DNA from: CAYQCE01 sp964415885
GTDB lineage: Bacteria > Zixibacteria > MSB-5A5 > JAABVY01 > JAHJOQ01
Length of the DNA stretch: 64,000 nucleotides
Reading direction: 5' to 3'
Assembly: GCA_964415885.1 (NCBI GenBank)
Contig: CAYQCE010000007.1
Span: forward strand, 1-64,000
In this document: positions 16,479 through 24,819 of the stretch, piece by piece
Position numbering within the stretch: the first letter of the stretch is position 1
How the letters are laid out: each line of letters starts with the position of its first letter
The notes under the pieces: generated by a model
The model's input: only the letters and a program-made list of their open reading frames with translations
The model's database searches: none
What the model was told of the DNA's origin: nothing
Program-made: the position numbers and the translations under genes

Positions 16479-17779
16479 CGAGATTATCTGTACTATTACT
16501 GACAATTTCACTTCTCGTGACAGCGACCATAGCCTCTGCACAGCAGGATATACGTGTTGGTATTCAGCGCAGAGGATTCGATCAATTCGCAATCTCGGTC
16601 GATGATTTTGACATAGCCAACGAAGTTTCTTCTTCCAACGATAGTACAATAGCTCGCAATATTGCCCGGATAATCAGAAATGACTTGTCGTTCCACGTGG
16701 CGTTTGAGCACGTGAAGCTCGACTCGTTCCTGCTCGAGGTGCTCGAACTGGACGAGATGACCAACAGCGCCTGGCACTATATGGGATCCGACTATCTGGT
16801 CGCGGGCAAGGTGACATTCGGCGCAGAGGATGTCTCGGTCAATTATACGATCTGGGACTTGAACCGCGACAACGACATCCGGGCGGACGGGTTCCGAACG
16901 CGTCGCGACAATTACAGACGGCTCGCGCATGTTGTCTCAGATGCCGTGGTGAGAGAGATCACGGCGATGAAGCCGATCTTCAACAGTAGGATAGCGTTCA
17001 TCTCGGCGAAAACCGGCAACAAGGAGGTTTACGCTTGCGATTACGATGGTGCGAGAGTAGTTCCGCTGACATCCAACGGGTCGATTAACCTGTCTCCGGT
17101 TTGGGCGCCGGACGGCAACGCAGTCTATTATACGTCTTACAAGGATGGCCGTCCTCATCTCTGGCGGGTGGACCTGCAGACGAGCGATCATACGAAGGTC
17201 GCCGCATATCCGGGGATAAACTCTGCCGCGGCCATCTCGCCCCACAATGACGAGATTTGCCTTACTCTTACCCGTGATGACAACGCGGAGCTGTACATTC
17301 TCGATCTAGCGGGCAATATCAAGCGAAGGCTCACCCGTACTCGTGCGATCGAATCGGGACCGTCTTTCGGTCCCGCCGGCTACACGATAGCTTTTTCTTC
17401 CGACCGAACAGGGAGCCCGCAGGTCTATGTCATGGACAGAGACGGACTTAACGTGCACAGGGTGACTTTCCAGGGGAACTATAACGACTCGCCGTCACTG
17501 TCCCCGGATGGCACCAAGGTGGCGTTCGTGACTCGAAGCCGTCGTGGGGCGTTCGATATCTGCGTCGTGGACATCACAGGGGAGAATTTCCGCATAATCA
17601 CGGATCGTGGCGCGAACGAGAACCCGCACTGGTCCCCGGATGGGTATCATCTGGTTTACTCGAAACGAGAAGGCGATAGGAGCGACATATATATCGCGGA
17701 CTTCAGAGGAATGAAAGAGAGGAAAATCACGGACGACGGCAAATCGAGCAATCCGTTCTGGTCTCCGATTATGCGTTAA
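16475..17779 (+). CDS. tolB: TolB periplasmic propeller protein
   Basis: This 434-residue protein has a signal peptide (cleavage near ASA|Q, residue 23), an N-terminal alpha/beta TolB domain (to about residue 170), and a six-bladed propeller of PD40 repeats with motifs such as SPVWAPDGNAVYY, SPSLSPDGTKVAF and NPHWSPDGYHLVY. TolB binds Pal and links the Tol motor to the outer membrane. The start overlaps the tolA stop as ATGA. Confidence 0.95.
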   Translation: MTRLSVLLLTISLLVTATIASAQQDIRVGIQRRGFDQFAISVDDFDIANEVSSSNDSTIARNIARIIRNDLSFHVAFEHVKLDSFLLEVLELDEMTNSAWHYMGSDYLVAGKVTFGAEDVSVNYTIWDLNRDNDIRADGFRTRRDNYRRLAHVVSDAVVREITAMKPIFNSRIAFISAKTGNKEVYACDYDGARVVPLTSNGSINLSPVWAPDGNAVYYTSYKDGRPHLWRVDLQTSDHTKVAAYPGINSAAAISPHNDEICLTLTRDDNAELYILDLAGNIKRRLTRTRAIESGPSFGPAGYTIAFSSDRTGSPQVYVMDRDGLNVHRVTFQGNYNDSPSLSPDGTKVAFVTRSRRGAFDICVVDITGENFRIITDRGANENPHWSPDGYHLVYSKREGDRSDIYIADFRGMKERKITDDGKSSNPFWSPIMR

Positions 17780-17795
17780 TATCGCAAGTTATTTG

Positions 17796-17824
17796 TTGAC
17801 CAATGTGTCGGAGAATAGTAGCTT
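17796..17824 (+). promoter_or_regulatory. Internal promoter before pal
   Basis: TTGACC-17 bp-TAGCTT in the 113-base tolB-pal gap, giving a leader of about 60 bases. It would let the abundant lipoprotein Pal be expressed above the motor genes. Confidence 0.45.
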
Positions 17825-17892
17825 TAGCCATTGAAATAATGGCGATTCCGAGAATTGACCGCTTTTGTATACAAGTTTAAGGAGGATTGGAA

Positions 17893-18417
17893 ATGTCACG
17901 GAAGATTCTGAGTGTTCTGGCGCTGTTTACCCTGGCATTGGCCTTAATAGCCCTTGGGTGCGGCGGAGAGGGTGCGGAGGTAGAACCCGAAAAGCCGCCG
18001 GTTGACGTTGAACCGGAGCAACCGGATCAACCTACTGAGCCTGAGATTCCTGAAGAGCCGGAAATCGAACCGCTTTCGGATGCCGATTTCAAGATCGCGT
18101 ACTTCGACTTTGACAAGCACAATCTTCGTCCGGATGCCCGCGAGGCGCTGGAATACAACGCAAGGATGCTCCGTGAGAATCCGAACGTGCGAGTACTGCT
18201 TGAAGGACACTGTGACGAGCGCGGTACTGTTGAGTACAACCTCGCACTGGGCGAGAAGCGTGCCCGGTCTGCCCGCGAGTACTGCGAGAGTCTCGGAGTT
18301 GCGGGACATCGTATGGAGATTATCTCCTACGGCAAGGAGCGTCCGGTTGCGCTGGGCCACAACGAAGATGCCTGGCAGAAGAATCGTCGTGTCAAATTCA
18401 CGATCGTAGAGCAATAA
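17893..18417 (+). CDS. pal: Peptidoglycan-associated lipoprotein Pal
   Basis: The 174-residue lipoprotein has lipobox LIALGC, an acidic Pro-rich linker (about residues 30-60, repeated PEQP/PEIPEEPE), and an OmpA-like peptidoglycan-binding domain. The domain shows YFDFDKHNLRPDA, the GHCDERGT loop and the LGEKRARSA helix that contacts diaminopimelate. An AAGGAGG site fits the ATG at 17893; the TTG two codons earlier lies inside that site region. It anchors the outer membrane to peptidoglycan. Confidence 0.95.
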   Translation: MSRKILSVLALFTLALALIALGCGGEGAEVEPEKPPVDVEPEQPDQPTEPEIPEEPEIEPLSDADFKIAYFDFDKHNLRPDAREALEYNARMLRENPNVRVLLEGHCDERGTVEYNLALGEKRARSAREYCESLGVAGHRMEIISYGKERPVALGHNEDAWQKNRRVKFTIVEQ

Positions 18418-18429
18418 AAGCTGTTTGAT

Positions 18430-19203
18430 ATGAGTATGATGAGGCGATCAGGTATTGCAATTATACCAATCGCCCTCCTTCTGCTCGTGGGGTGCTCGTC
18501 GAGCCGCAAGCTGGACGAGATGATCCTGCAGATAAACGTTCTCGAGCAGCAGAACAGGGCGATCGAAGACAAGCTGATTGAGATGGACTCACTCAATGTG
18601 ACTCTTCTCGAGGCTCTTCGTACGTTCAAGGCTCGTACTGAGTTCGCTGAGAAGGCCGGGGATGCCCGTCTCGATGAGATAAGCTCCAAAGTCAACGACG
18701 TTCTCGACCGTATGGAGCGGATGCAACAGTCGATCGCTGCGCTTCAACAGGGGCTTGTCAGGTCGCCGGTAGTCGACACTTCTGGCGCCGACGGCCTCGC
18801 GGACACGACTGCGGTCGTTATGACCGACGCCAAGCGCCTTTACAATCAGGCATTCAAGGACATGGCATCCGGGAATTTCGAACTCGCGATACTCGGGTTC
18901 AGCGAGTATATCAAGACATTTCCGAATACGGATTTGACTGATGACGCTCAGTTCTGGATTGGCGAATCTTATTACAGGCAGAAGAATTACGAGGCTGCGC
19001 TCGATGAATACTCGAAGATCGAAAAGGGATACGCAGAATCCGACAAGCTCTCGATGGCTCTCTACAAGCTCGGGCGATGCTATGAGGAAACCGGGAATCG
19101 GACAACCGCGAAGTCATATTATCAGAAGACGGTAAATCAGTTCCCGGAATCAACCAGCGCGGAACTCTCACGGCAGAAACTGGACAGCCTCGGCGGTGGG
19201 TAA
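18430..19203 (+). CDS. cpoB: Tol-Pal accessory protein CpoB/YbgF, lipoprotein form
   Basis: This 257-residue protein has a lipobox (LLLLVGC) where E. coli CpoB has a cleavable signal. A coiled coil follows (about residues 28-105), then TPR repeats (QFWIGESYYRQKNYEAALDEY and similar). It coordinates outer-membrane constriction with septal peptidoglycan synthesis. Lipid anchoring is a departure from the E. coli protein. The ATG lies 12 bases after the pal stop without a strong ribosome site. Confidence 0.88.
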   Translation: MSMMRRSGIAIIPIALLLLVGCSSSRKLDEMILQINVLEQQNRAIEDKLIEMDSLNVTLLEALRTFKARTEFAEKAGDARLDEISSKVNDVLDRMERMQQSIAALQQGLVRSPVVDTSGADGLADTTAVVMTDAKRLYNQAFKDMASGNFELAILGFSEYIKTFPNTDLTDDAQFWIGESYYRQKNYEAALDEYSKIEKGYAESDKLSMALYKLGRCYEETGNRTTAKSYYQKTVNQFPESTSAELSRQKLDSLGGG

Positions 19204-19207
19204 TACT

Positions 19208-19720
19208 ATGACGAATTGTCGCATCACAGTGGATGTTGTCGATACGAACCGTATCCCGAACGGTAGGGCATTCTACGACAATTTCGAGAAGGTGCTCAAT
19301 TTCGCCACCAAATCCCGAGGCAAGTTCTACTCCTACATACAGAGTGACCAGTTCTCAATCGATCTCGATCGGCGGGGAAACATTCTGAACATCGAAGTGA
19401 ACATCGGTAAGGATTTCTGGGAGATCGATCCATCGCTCAGGCCACCCGAAAATTGCCCGTACCGGAAGATCCGTTTCCTCGATCACCGATTGGATATCAT
19501 CGGTGAGACATTCCATACCGATGAGTCGGCGTCGTTCCTCTATATCTCATTCACCGATGACAAGCATTTCAAGACCTACGAGATCGCGCGTAATCTCCTC
19601 GCCGAGGTCAATGTTGTCAACGAGATGGCCGGATTGTGGATTCTCGACATCGAGGATGACTTTGGTTTCAAGAATGAGATGGCATTCCGCAAGAGCAAGG
19701 TTACCGCGAAGAAGAAGTAG
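19208..19720 (+). CDS. Conserved-looking hypothetical protein after cpoB
   Basis: This 170-residue soluble protein has no signal peptide or recognised domain. It looks like a mixed alpha/beta fold, with alternating strands (FSIDLDRRGNILNIEVNI, ASFLYISFTD) and a basic end (KVTAKKK). It is the last gene on the tol transcript, starting 4 bases after the cpoB stop; a GTG at 19196 is possible but has no clear ribosome site. Its 3' end overlaps the converging DUF2723 gene by 20 bases. Function unknown. Confidence 0.65.
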   Translation: MTNCRITVDVVDTNRIPNGRAFYDNFEKVLNFATKSRGKFYSYIQSDQFSIDLDRRGNILNIEVNIGKDFWEIDPSLRPPENCPYRKIRFLDHRLDIIGETFHTDESASFLYISFTDDKHFKTYEIARNLLAEVNVVNEMAGLWILDIEDDFGFKNEMAFRKSKVTAKKK

Positions 19721-21500
19721 CCGTATCCGGCTGATCCCGATACCACTGCCAGAACGATCTCCATTCGCTCTCCATAGTCTCGGCGAGCTGCACCTGCTTT
19801 GCGAGTGAGTAGTCGAACTCGAGAAGCTCCGGGCTTGGATTTCCGATGCTTAAGTTCTGTGGTGGTTTGGGCTCGTATGACTCATTTCGCCTCAGGATGC
19901 GAAATGCAAGGCCTTCCGGGATGCGCGTAAGTTGATGCGAGTCACGGAATCGTGTGGCGATATCGACGTAAACAGGCCTATTGTCCGTCCGCGCGACAGC
20001 GGTGATAATCGACTGGTAGGCGTCCTCAATCTCGTTCACGCTGTACGGCTCGTCGCGTTCGAATTTTCGGAGCAGAGGCAGTAGCCGATCAACATTCGGT
20101 TCAATTCGGGCGTACAGCGCGCTGTCCGCCTGCATTAGATACTTGTAGTACCATGATCTCCGAAGAAGTTCAACATCGATCGATGTAATGTCCGTCCGGA
20201 ATCCCTCGATGTGCTGGTGGTAGAGGAGGGGCGAGTAGAGGTCCCAGTTTGATGTCAAAAAGACCGCGTTCCGGTCCATATTCTCGGCGAGCACTCGACT
20301 CTGCGTATGCGCATACGCGTAGTCGTCTCTCGCCGCGATCTCCTCATTTTCAGCGATCATCCAGCCACCGACAGCGAGGAGCAGCAACGATGCAGCGGCG
20401 GCTTTCACTTCCAGCATCTGTCTCGGCTGAAGCAAAGCGATGACGTAACGCACGATCCAGATCGTGCCAATAGCTGCAAAGACTGAGTAGACAAAGACCT
20501 CCGGCAAAAGATATGTGTCTATCTCCGGTATAGTGTACCCTGCTGTGTAGAGTAGGTTGGAAGCGAAGAGAAGAATCAGGAAGATTGCAGCGATGCGATC
20601 TCTGATCGTCATAACAATGGCTCCGATGATCGACGGCAGCACGAGGATAAGCGGGAACATGCCGACCGTCATCCCTATCAGATCACCGGCACTGGAGATG
20701 TATTCTCCGAAGCTCTTGTTGAACATCCAGCTCCGATACTGCCACCCGGAGACATGCCGGACGAGGTTTTCGAACGTAGCCGGGTCGCCCCAGTTCATGA
20801 GGGGGCCCTGTGCGGCTCGAATCGGCAGGTAGAGATAGACTGTGAGTCCGAGGGCTAACGTGGGGAGAGCCCACTTGAGCATCCTTGTCAGATTTCGGCG
20901 GATCGATCTCTCTGCAAATACGACGAACGCAAGCGGAATCAGGAGCAGAGAGGTAGACATGTGATGCGCGAACGACAGCCCGAGCACGAATCCGACAAGT
21001 GCCGCGCGCCTGAACATGCCCGCTTGGTCCAGCCCTTTTCCCGTGATCAGAAGATATGTCAGAATTGCCGCGAATAAGAGATGCAACGGGTAGACCTCGT
21101 TGGTGGCGATCAGGCTCCAACTGATCGGGTTGTAGAAGAGTAGTGTAACCGCCGGGGCAGCCACGAGAATCGAGTATGATCCTGACTCGCCGAGGAAACC
21201 GCATCGTCTAATCAGGCTGGCGAGAAGAAAGACAAGTACAACGCCGGCAGCGAAGCCAGCCAGTACAGAGAGCAATACCGAAGCCGCAATTGCACTTCCG
21301 GGATATAGGACGTTGGCGGTTCTGCCCAGCAGTGTATAGAGTGGATATCCGGTCGGGTGTGCGATACCGAGAGTCGCGCATGCGGTAGCCAGCTCACCGG
21401 AATCGACCCAGACGACATGCCTTGCAGATGTCGCAGCGAGCCACGCGAGATTGGCGGCGAGAAAGATACCGGCGGCTGTTTTGGCGGACCGTTCGGTCAT
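19701..21500 (-). CDS. DUF2723-family polytopic membrane protein (GT-C-like)
   Basis: The 599-residue protein has about eleven membrane helices and a C-terminal soluble part (from about residue 390). The N-terminal motif WVDSGELATACATLGIAHPTGYPLY defines the DUF2723 family, whose acidic first loop and fold place it among GT-C glycosyltransferases, which use lipid-linked sugars on the periplasmic side. Relatives include the protein O-mannosyltransferase TMEM260. It lies 12 bases downstream of ssb and shares its transcript. Acceptor and sugar are unknown. Confidence 0.8.
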   Translation of the reverse strand: MTERSAKTAAGIFLAANLAWLAATSARHVVWVDSGELATACATLGIAHPTGYPLYTLLGRTANVLYPGSAIAASVLLSVLAGFAAGVVLVFLLASLIRRCGFLGESGSYSILVAAPAVTLLFYNPISWSLIATNEVYPLHLLFAAILTYLLITGKGLDQAGMFRRAALVGFVLGLSFAHHMSTSLLLIPLAFVVFAERSIRRNLTRMLKWALPTLALGLTVYLYLPIRAAQGPLMNWGDPATFENLVRHVSGWQYRSWMFNKSFGEYISSAGDLIGMTVGMFPLILVLPSIIGAIVMTIRDRIAAIFLILLFASNLLYTAGYTIPEIDTYLLPEVFVYSVFAAIGTIWIVRYVIALLQPRQMLEVKAAAASLLLLAVGGWMIAENEEIAARDDYAYAHTQSRVLAENMDRNAVFLTSNWDLYSPLLYHQHIEGFRTDITSIDVELLRRSWYYKYLMQADSALYARIEPNVDRLLPLLRKFERDEPYSVNEIEDAYQSIITAVARTDNRPVYVDIATRFRDSHQLTRIPEGLAFRILRRNESYEPKPPQNLSIGNPSPELLEFDYSLAKQVQLAETMESEWRSFWQWYRDQPDTATSSSR

Positions 21501-21512
21501 CAGATATCCGCG

Positions 21513-21938
21513 TTAGAACGGCAGATCATCATCCTGTGATGATGACTCGGTGGGGAATTCCTCGCCGGGAGGCGTTTGGTCGAAGTCCTCCTGGCCTCCA
21601 CCACCGCGTCGTGCGCCGAGAAGCTGGAGTCTTCTAACGACAACCTCCGAGATGTAACGCTTGTTGCCGTCGCGATCCTCGAAACTGCGGTTGTCGATGC
21701 GCCCCTCGATAAATACGGGGCTGCCCTTCGTCAGATACTCCTTGGCGACTTCAGCCTGACGGCCCCATGCCACGATATTGTGCCAGGTCGTGCGTTCCTG
21801 CCACTCCTCGTTGCGATCACGGTAGCGTTCGCTGGTTGCTATCGGAAACCGAGCGCAAGCCGAGCCGCTCTGGGTGTATGTCAACTCCGGGTCGCGTCCC
21901 AAATTGCCAACAAGTATAGCGAGATTTGCGGATGCCAT
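21513..21938 (-). CDS. ssb: Single-stranded DNA-binding protein
   Basis: This 141-residue protein has an N-terminal OB fold (ANLAILVGNLGRDPELTYT; WHNIVAWGRQAEVAKEYLTKG), a Gly/Gln-rich linker and the acidic tip DDDLPF, which recruits replication and repair proteins. A GAGGAGG site precedes the ATG and a strong promoter lies upstream. Confidence 0.97.
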   Translation of the reverse strand: MASANLAILVGNLGRDPELTYTQSGSACARFPIATSERYRDRNEEWQERTTWHNIVAWGRQAEVAKEYLTKGSPVFIEGRIDNRSFEDRDGNKRYISEVVVRRLQLLGARRGGGGQEDFDQTPPGEEFPTESSSQDDDLPF

Positions 21939-21967
21939 TGTTCCTCCTCTTTTTCGGAATTTACGGG

Positions 21968-21996
21968 AATATAGTCGAGTTGCGCTTCAATGTCAA
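21968..21996 (-). promoter_or_regulatory. ssb promoter
   Basis: On the minus strand TTGACA-17 bp-TATATT, about 30 bases before the ssb start. Confidence 0.75.
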
Positions 21997-22049
21997 TTTC
22001 CTATGATCGAACCGAATAGGCAGGTGCGCCTTGTCGGCGAGTTATATCC

Positions 22050-22077
22050 TTGACAACATCAAAGGTCCCGGTATACT
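22050..22077 (+). promoter_or_regulatory. rsmI promoter, probably leaderless transcript
   Basis: TTGACA-16 bp-TATACT. The -10 box ends eight bases before the ATG at 22086, so transcription should begin at or just before the start codon. Confidence 0.7.
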
Positions 22078-22085
22078 GACATCCA

Positions 22086-22769
22086 ATGGCAGGAAAGCTC
22101 TACATCGTCGCCACTCCTATCGGGAATATGGATGATATCACGCTTCGCGCAATCGACATTCTCAAGTCGGTCGACCTGATAGCGTGCGAGGACACACGCC
22201 ATTCGGGCGTGCTCCTGAAACGGCACGGTGTCTCATCCAGGCTTGTCCCGTATCACGATCATAACAAGGACTACGCAGCGCCAAAGATAGTGGAGCGGCT
22301 GTCAGACGGTCTCGATGTGGCGCTGATAACTGATTCCGGAACTCCCGGTGTCTCCGATCCGGCGTATCTGCTTGTGAAGCTTGCTGTCGAGCAAGACCTC
22401 GAGGTTCTGTCGGTCCCGGGGCCTTCGGCATCGCTCGCGGCGCTGTCGATCTCGGGGCTGCCGTGCGATCGTTTCGTATTCGAGGGGTTTCTGCCCGCCA
22501 AGAAGGGGAAGCGGAAAAGCCGTCTCGATGAGATAAAGGCAGATCCGCGCACGATCATATTCTACGAGTCTCCGCACAAGTTGCTGAAAATGCTGAATAT
22601 TGTGCGTGATGTCCTTGGAAACCGTCGATGCGCTGTGGCGCGTGAGCTGACCAAAATCCATGAGGAAGTGCTGCGGGGCACATTGACCGACATGATTGAG
22701 CATTTCACTACAACGAATCCGCGCGGGGAGTTCGTCGTTATCGTTGAGGGCAACAGGGATGGGAAGTAA
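22086..22769 (+). CDS. rsmI: 16S rRNA 2'-O-ribose methyltransferase RsmI
   Basis: The 227-residue SAM-dependent enzyme methylates C1402 of 16S rRNA. It has the tetrapyrrole-methylase-like fold with the N-terminal VATPIGNMDDITLRA, ACEDTRHSGVLL, ITDSGTPGVSDPAY and VPGPSASLAALSISG motifs, and FYESPHKLLK later. It is shorter than E. coli RsmI (286) because the C-terminal extension is absent. The 3' end overlaps the PAP2 gene by 11 bases. Confidence 0.95.
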   Translation: MAGKLYIVATPIGNMDDITLRAIDILKSVDLIACEDTRHSGVLLKRHGVSSRLVPYHDHNKDYAAPKIVERLSDGLDVALITDSGTPGVSDPAYLLVKLAVEQDLEVLSVPGPSASLAALSISGLPCDRFVFEGFLPAKKGKRKSRLDEIKADPRTIIFYESPHKLLKMLNIVRDVLGNRRCAVARELTKIHEEVLRGTLTDMIEHFTTTNPRGEFVVIVEGNRDGK

Positions 22770-23652
22770 ACCGGGATTGCACCTGATCCCGATCGACTAC
22801 CTCGTCGTCGGATATACCGTCTACACCTCGATTCTCCTCATTCTTTCTCCGCCGAGCGCAGAGCAGAGGGCAAGCTGGGTCATTTTCAATGCTGTCGCGA
22901 TCGGATTTGTGGCAGCTCTAACGCGAATCGATCCTGATTCACGCAACCGCTGGCTTCGAATCCTGAGAAGGTACTATCCAGCAGTTCTCTTCACATTCTA
23001 CTACGAACAGAGCGGCTCACTCGTTCATGTCTTCTTCGACGGTTGGTTTGATGCGCAGATCGTCGCATTCGAGAACTCGATCCTTGGTTTTCAGCCCGCG
23101 GTAGCTGTTGAGGAGTGGTTCAGCCCGATCCTGAACGAGATTATTATCGGTTGTTACGTTTCTTACTATGTCTGGCTGCCGGCAGGACTCATCTACCTTC
23201 TGATGCGTGGGAGAGAGAGCGAAGCGGACAAGATGATCCTCTCAGCGTCGATAGCGTTCTTCGCTTCATACGCCACTTTCATGCTCTACCCGGCAGAGGG
23301 ACCGAGGTATCATCTGGTCGAGTTATTCTCAGCCCAGATGGAAGGTTGGTTATTCGTACCGCTCGTGAAGCAGATCATGGATACGGCCGCAGTGCACGGC
23401 GGCGCGATGCCATCCTCGCACACAGCCGTAGCACTCATTGTGCTCATATTCGTCTGGCGACACTCGCGCTTCGTCCGATATCTGCTCGCTGTTATATTTA
23501 TTGGATTGATGTTGGGATGTGTTTGGGGACGTTTTCATTATATCAGCGACGTCATAGTCGGCGACATCATCGGCGTCGGGGCATATCTAATCGCAGCACG
23601 TCTTATCCCCAACGGATTCTCGGCAAGAGCGCACTCCTTTAATAGTGGTTGA
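22759..23652 (+). CDS. PAP2-superfamily membrane protein, Aur1-like
   Basis: The 297-residue protein has about six or more membrane helices. PAP2 motifs are visible: GPRYHL, PSSHTAVALIVL (motif 2) and WGRFHYISDVIVGD (motif 3, catalytic His and Asp). The classical KxxxxxxRP first motif is not evident; AEGPRY may stand in for it, as in the Aur1/inositol-phosphorylceramide synthase branch. It may move a phospho-headgroup between lipids or dephosphorylate a lipid such as undecaprenyl diphosphate. The ATG at 22759 overlaps rsmI; an upstream frame from 22696 lies inside rsmI. Confidence 0.75.
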   Translation: MGSKPGLHLIPIDYLVVGYTVYTSILLILSPPSAEQRASWVIFNAVAIGFVAALTRIDPDSRNRWLRILRRYYPAVLFTFYYEQSGSLVHVFFDGWFDAQIVAFENSILGFQPAVAVEEWFSPILNEIIIGCYVSYYVWLPAGLIYLLMRGRESEADKMILSASIAFFASYATFMLYPAEGPRYHLVELFSAQMEGWLFVPLVKQIMDTAAVHGGAMPSSHTAVALIVLIFVWRHSRFVRYLLAVIFIGLMLGCVWGRFHYISDVIVGDIIGVGAYLIAARLIPNGFSARAHSFNSG

Positions 23653-23677
23653 CCGATTAGCGATTGGCGTGTATAAT
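23649..23677 (+). promoter_or_regulatory. lgt promoter
   Basis: TTGACC-17 bp-TATAAT (perfect -10), starting in the last bases of the PAP2 gene. A GGAAG ribosome site follows before 23701. Confidence 0.75.
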
Positions 23678-23700
23678 CGATGGAAGTCGAAAGGAAGTAG

Positions 23701-24519
23701 ATGTATCCGGAGCTGTTCAAACTCGGTTCTATAGCAATCAGGTCATACGGTGTGATGCTTGCGATCTCGTTCTTCGTCGGGATGTTGATCGTTCACAATC
23801 GCGCCAGGAGGGTTGGTGTCAATCCGGATTTCACCATCAATCTTACGTTTCTGGTGATGATCTCCGGTGTCCTGGGAGCGCGACTATTCTACGCTTTCTA
23901 CCACTGGGACGAGTTCTCGGATAATCTTCTCGGCATCATTAACCCGTTCGGCTCATCGGAAGGATTCGGAATCGCAGGGCTCAATCTTTACGGCGGATTG
24001 ATCTGTGCGATTGTTGCAGCGGTTATCTACTGCCGGATTCGACGCGAGTCGATCCCAGCGGTTTTCGACCTGTATGCTCCCGTGGTCGGTCTCGGGATCT
24101 TCTTTACCCGCATCGGTTGCTTCCTGAACGGATGCTGCTTCGGCACGGTATGTCATCAGCCGTGGGGGATCACTTTCCCGGAGGGGAGTATACCGTACTC
24201 GTTTCTCGGCAACGTTTCCATACATCCGTCACAGCTCTACTCATCATTATACGGACTACTCCTGTTCATTCTGCTTTCGTGGCTTGAGCGGCGAAAGAAG
24301 TATCTTGGGTTGACATTCTCCGTGTTTCTCATAGTGGAGGCGTTCTTCAGGTTTGTCATAGAGTATGTGAGATACTATGAGCATCAGATGGAAACCGTGA
24401 TCGCCGGGATGACATTGACTTACAATCATATAGTAGCCGTGCTTCTCTTTCTGCTCGGCTGGGGGCTTCTGTTTCTCTTCAGGCATCTGCAGCTCAAGCC
24501 GCATCGCCCTGCGAACTGA
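23701..24519 (+). CDS. lgt: Prolipoprotein diacylglyceryl transferase
   Basis: This 272-residue inner-membrane enzyme of seven helices transfers diacylglycerol to the lipobox Cys of prolipoproteins. It has the Lgt signature FFTRIGCFLNGCCFG (with the key Arg and Asn) and a late RFVIEYVR. At the site of E. coli His103 (HGGL) this protein has Tyr (YGGL), a variant known in other phyla. It matches the many lipoproteins in the window (pal, cpoB, 14.1 kb, 27.2 kb, 62.7 kb). Confidence 0.93.
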   Translation: MYPELFKLGSIAIRSYGVMLAISFFVGMLIVHNRARRVGVNPDFTINLTFLVMISGVLGARLFYAFYHWDEFSDNLLGIINPFGSSEGFGIAGLNLYGGLICAIVAAVIYCRIRRESIPAVFDLYAPVVGLGIFFTRIGCFLNGCCFGTVCHQPWGITFPEGSIPYSFLGNVSIHPSQLYSSLYGLLLFILLSWLERRKKYLGLTFSVFLIVEAFFRFVIEYVRYYEHQMETVIAGMTLTYNHIVAVLLFLLGWGLLFLFRHLQLKPHRPAN

Positions 24520-24668
24520 CCTTCGACCAACTCTGCTCAACTGTCGCCGCAAATCTGTCGATACTTCTTTATAGGCGAAGCATGCCGTCCATCGGGCTTA
24601 TGTCCGATGCGATGAATACAAACATAAAACCGTGAGTTGCTGAGCGTCGCAGGAGCGGCAACTTCCGA

Positions 24669-24697
24669 TTGACTTTGCATGCAGATCTGAATATGAT
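24669..24697 (+). promoter_or_regulatory. Promoter of the 24.8 kb membrane protein
   Basis: TTGACT-17 bp-TATGAT within the 300-base gap 24520-24819. The leader is about 117 bases. The first 150 bases of the gap hold nothing I can recognise. Confidence 0.6.
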
Positions 24698-24716
24698 TCC
24701 ATCCGGCAGTTACCAG

Positions 24717-24743
24717 CGCGGATTGTGCCATGTGCAATCCGTG
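24717..24743 (+). promoter_or_regulatory. Leader hairpin
   Basis: A 9-bp stem with one G-T pair (24717-24725 with 24735-24743) and a 9-base loop. It is not followed by a T-run, so it is not a standard terminator. Confidence 0.4.
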
Positions 24744-24819
24744 ATATTTGCACCGCGAAGTCACTGGGAGCTGGTAGAGAGGAGAGACGCATCATGAGCC
24801 GTCAGCACGGGGACGTACG

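Noticed and set aside
24537..24795. Short minus-strand frames in the gap before paralogue A
   Set aside because: There is no ribosome site and no family resemblance, and a good plus-strand promoter overlaps them.
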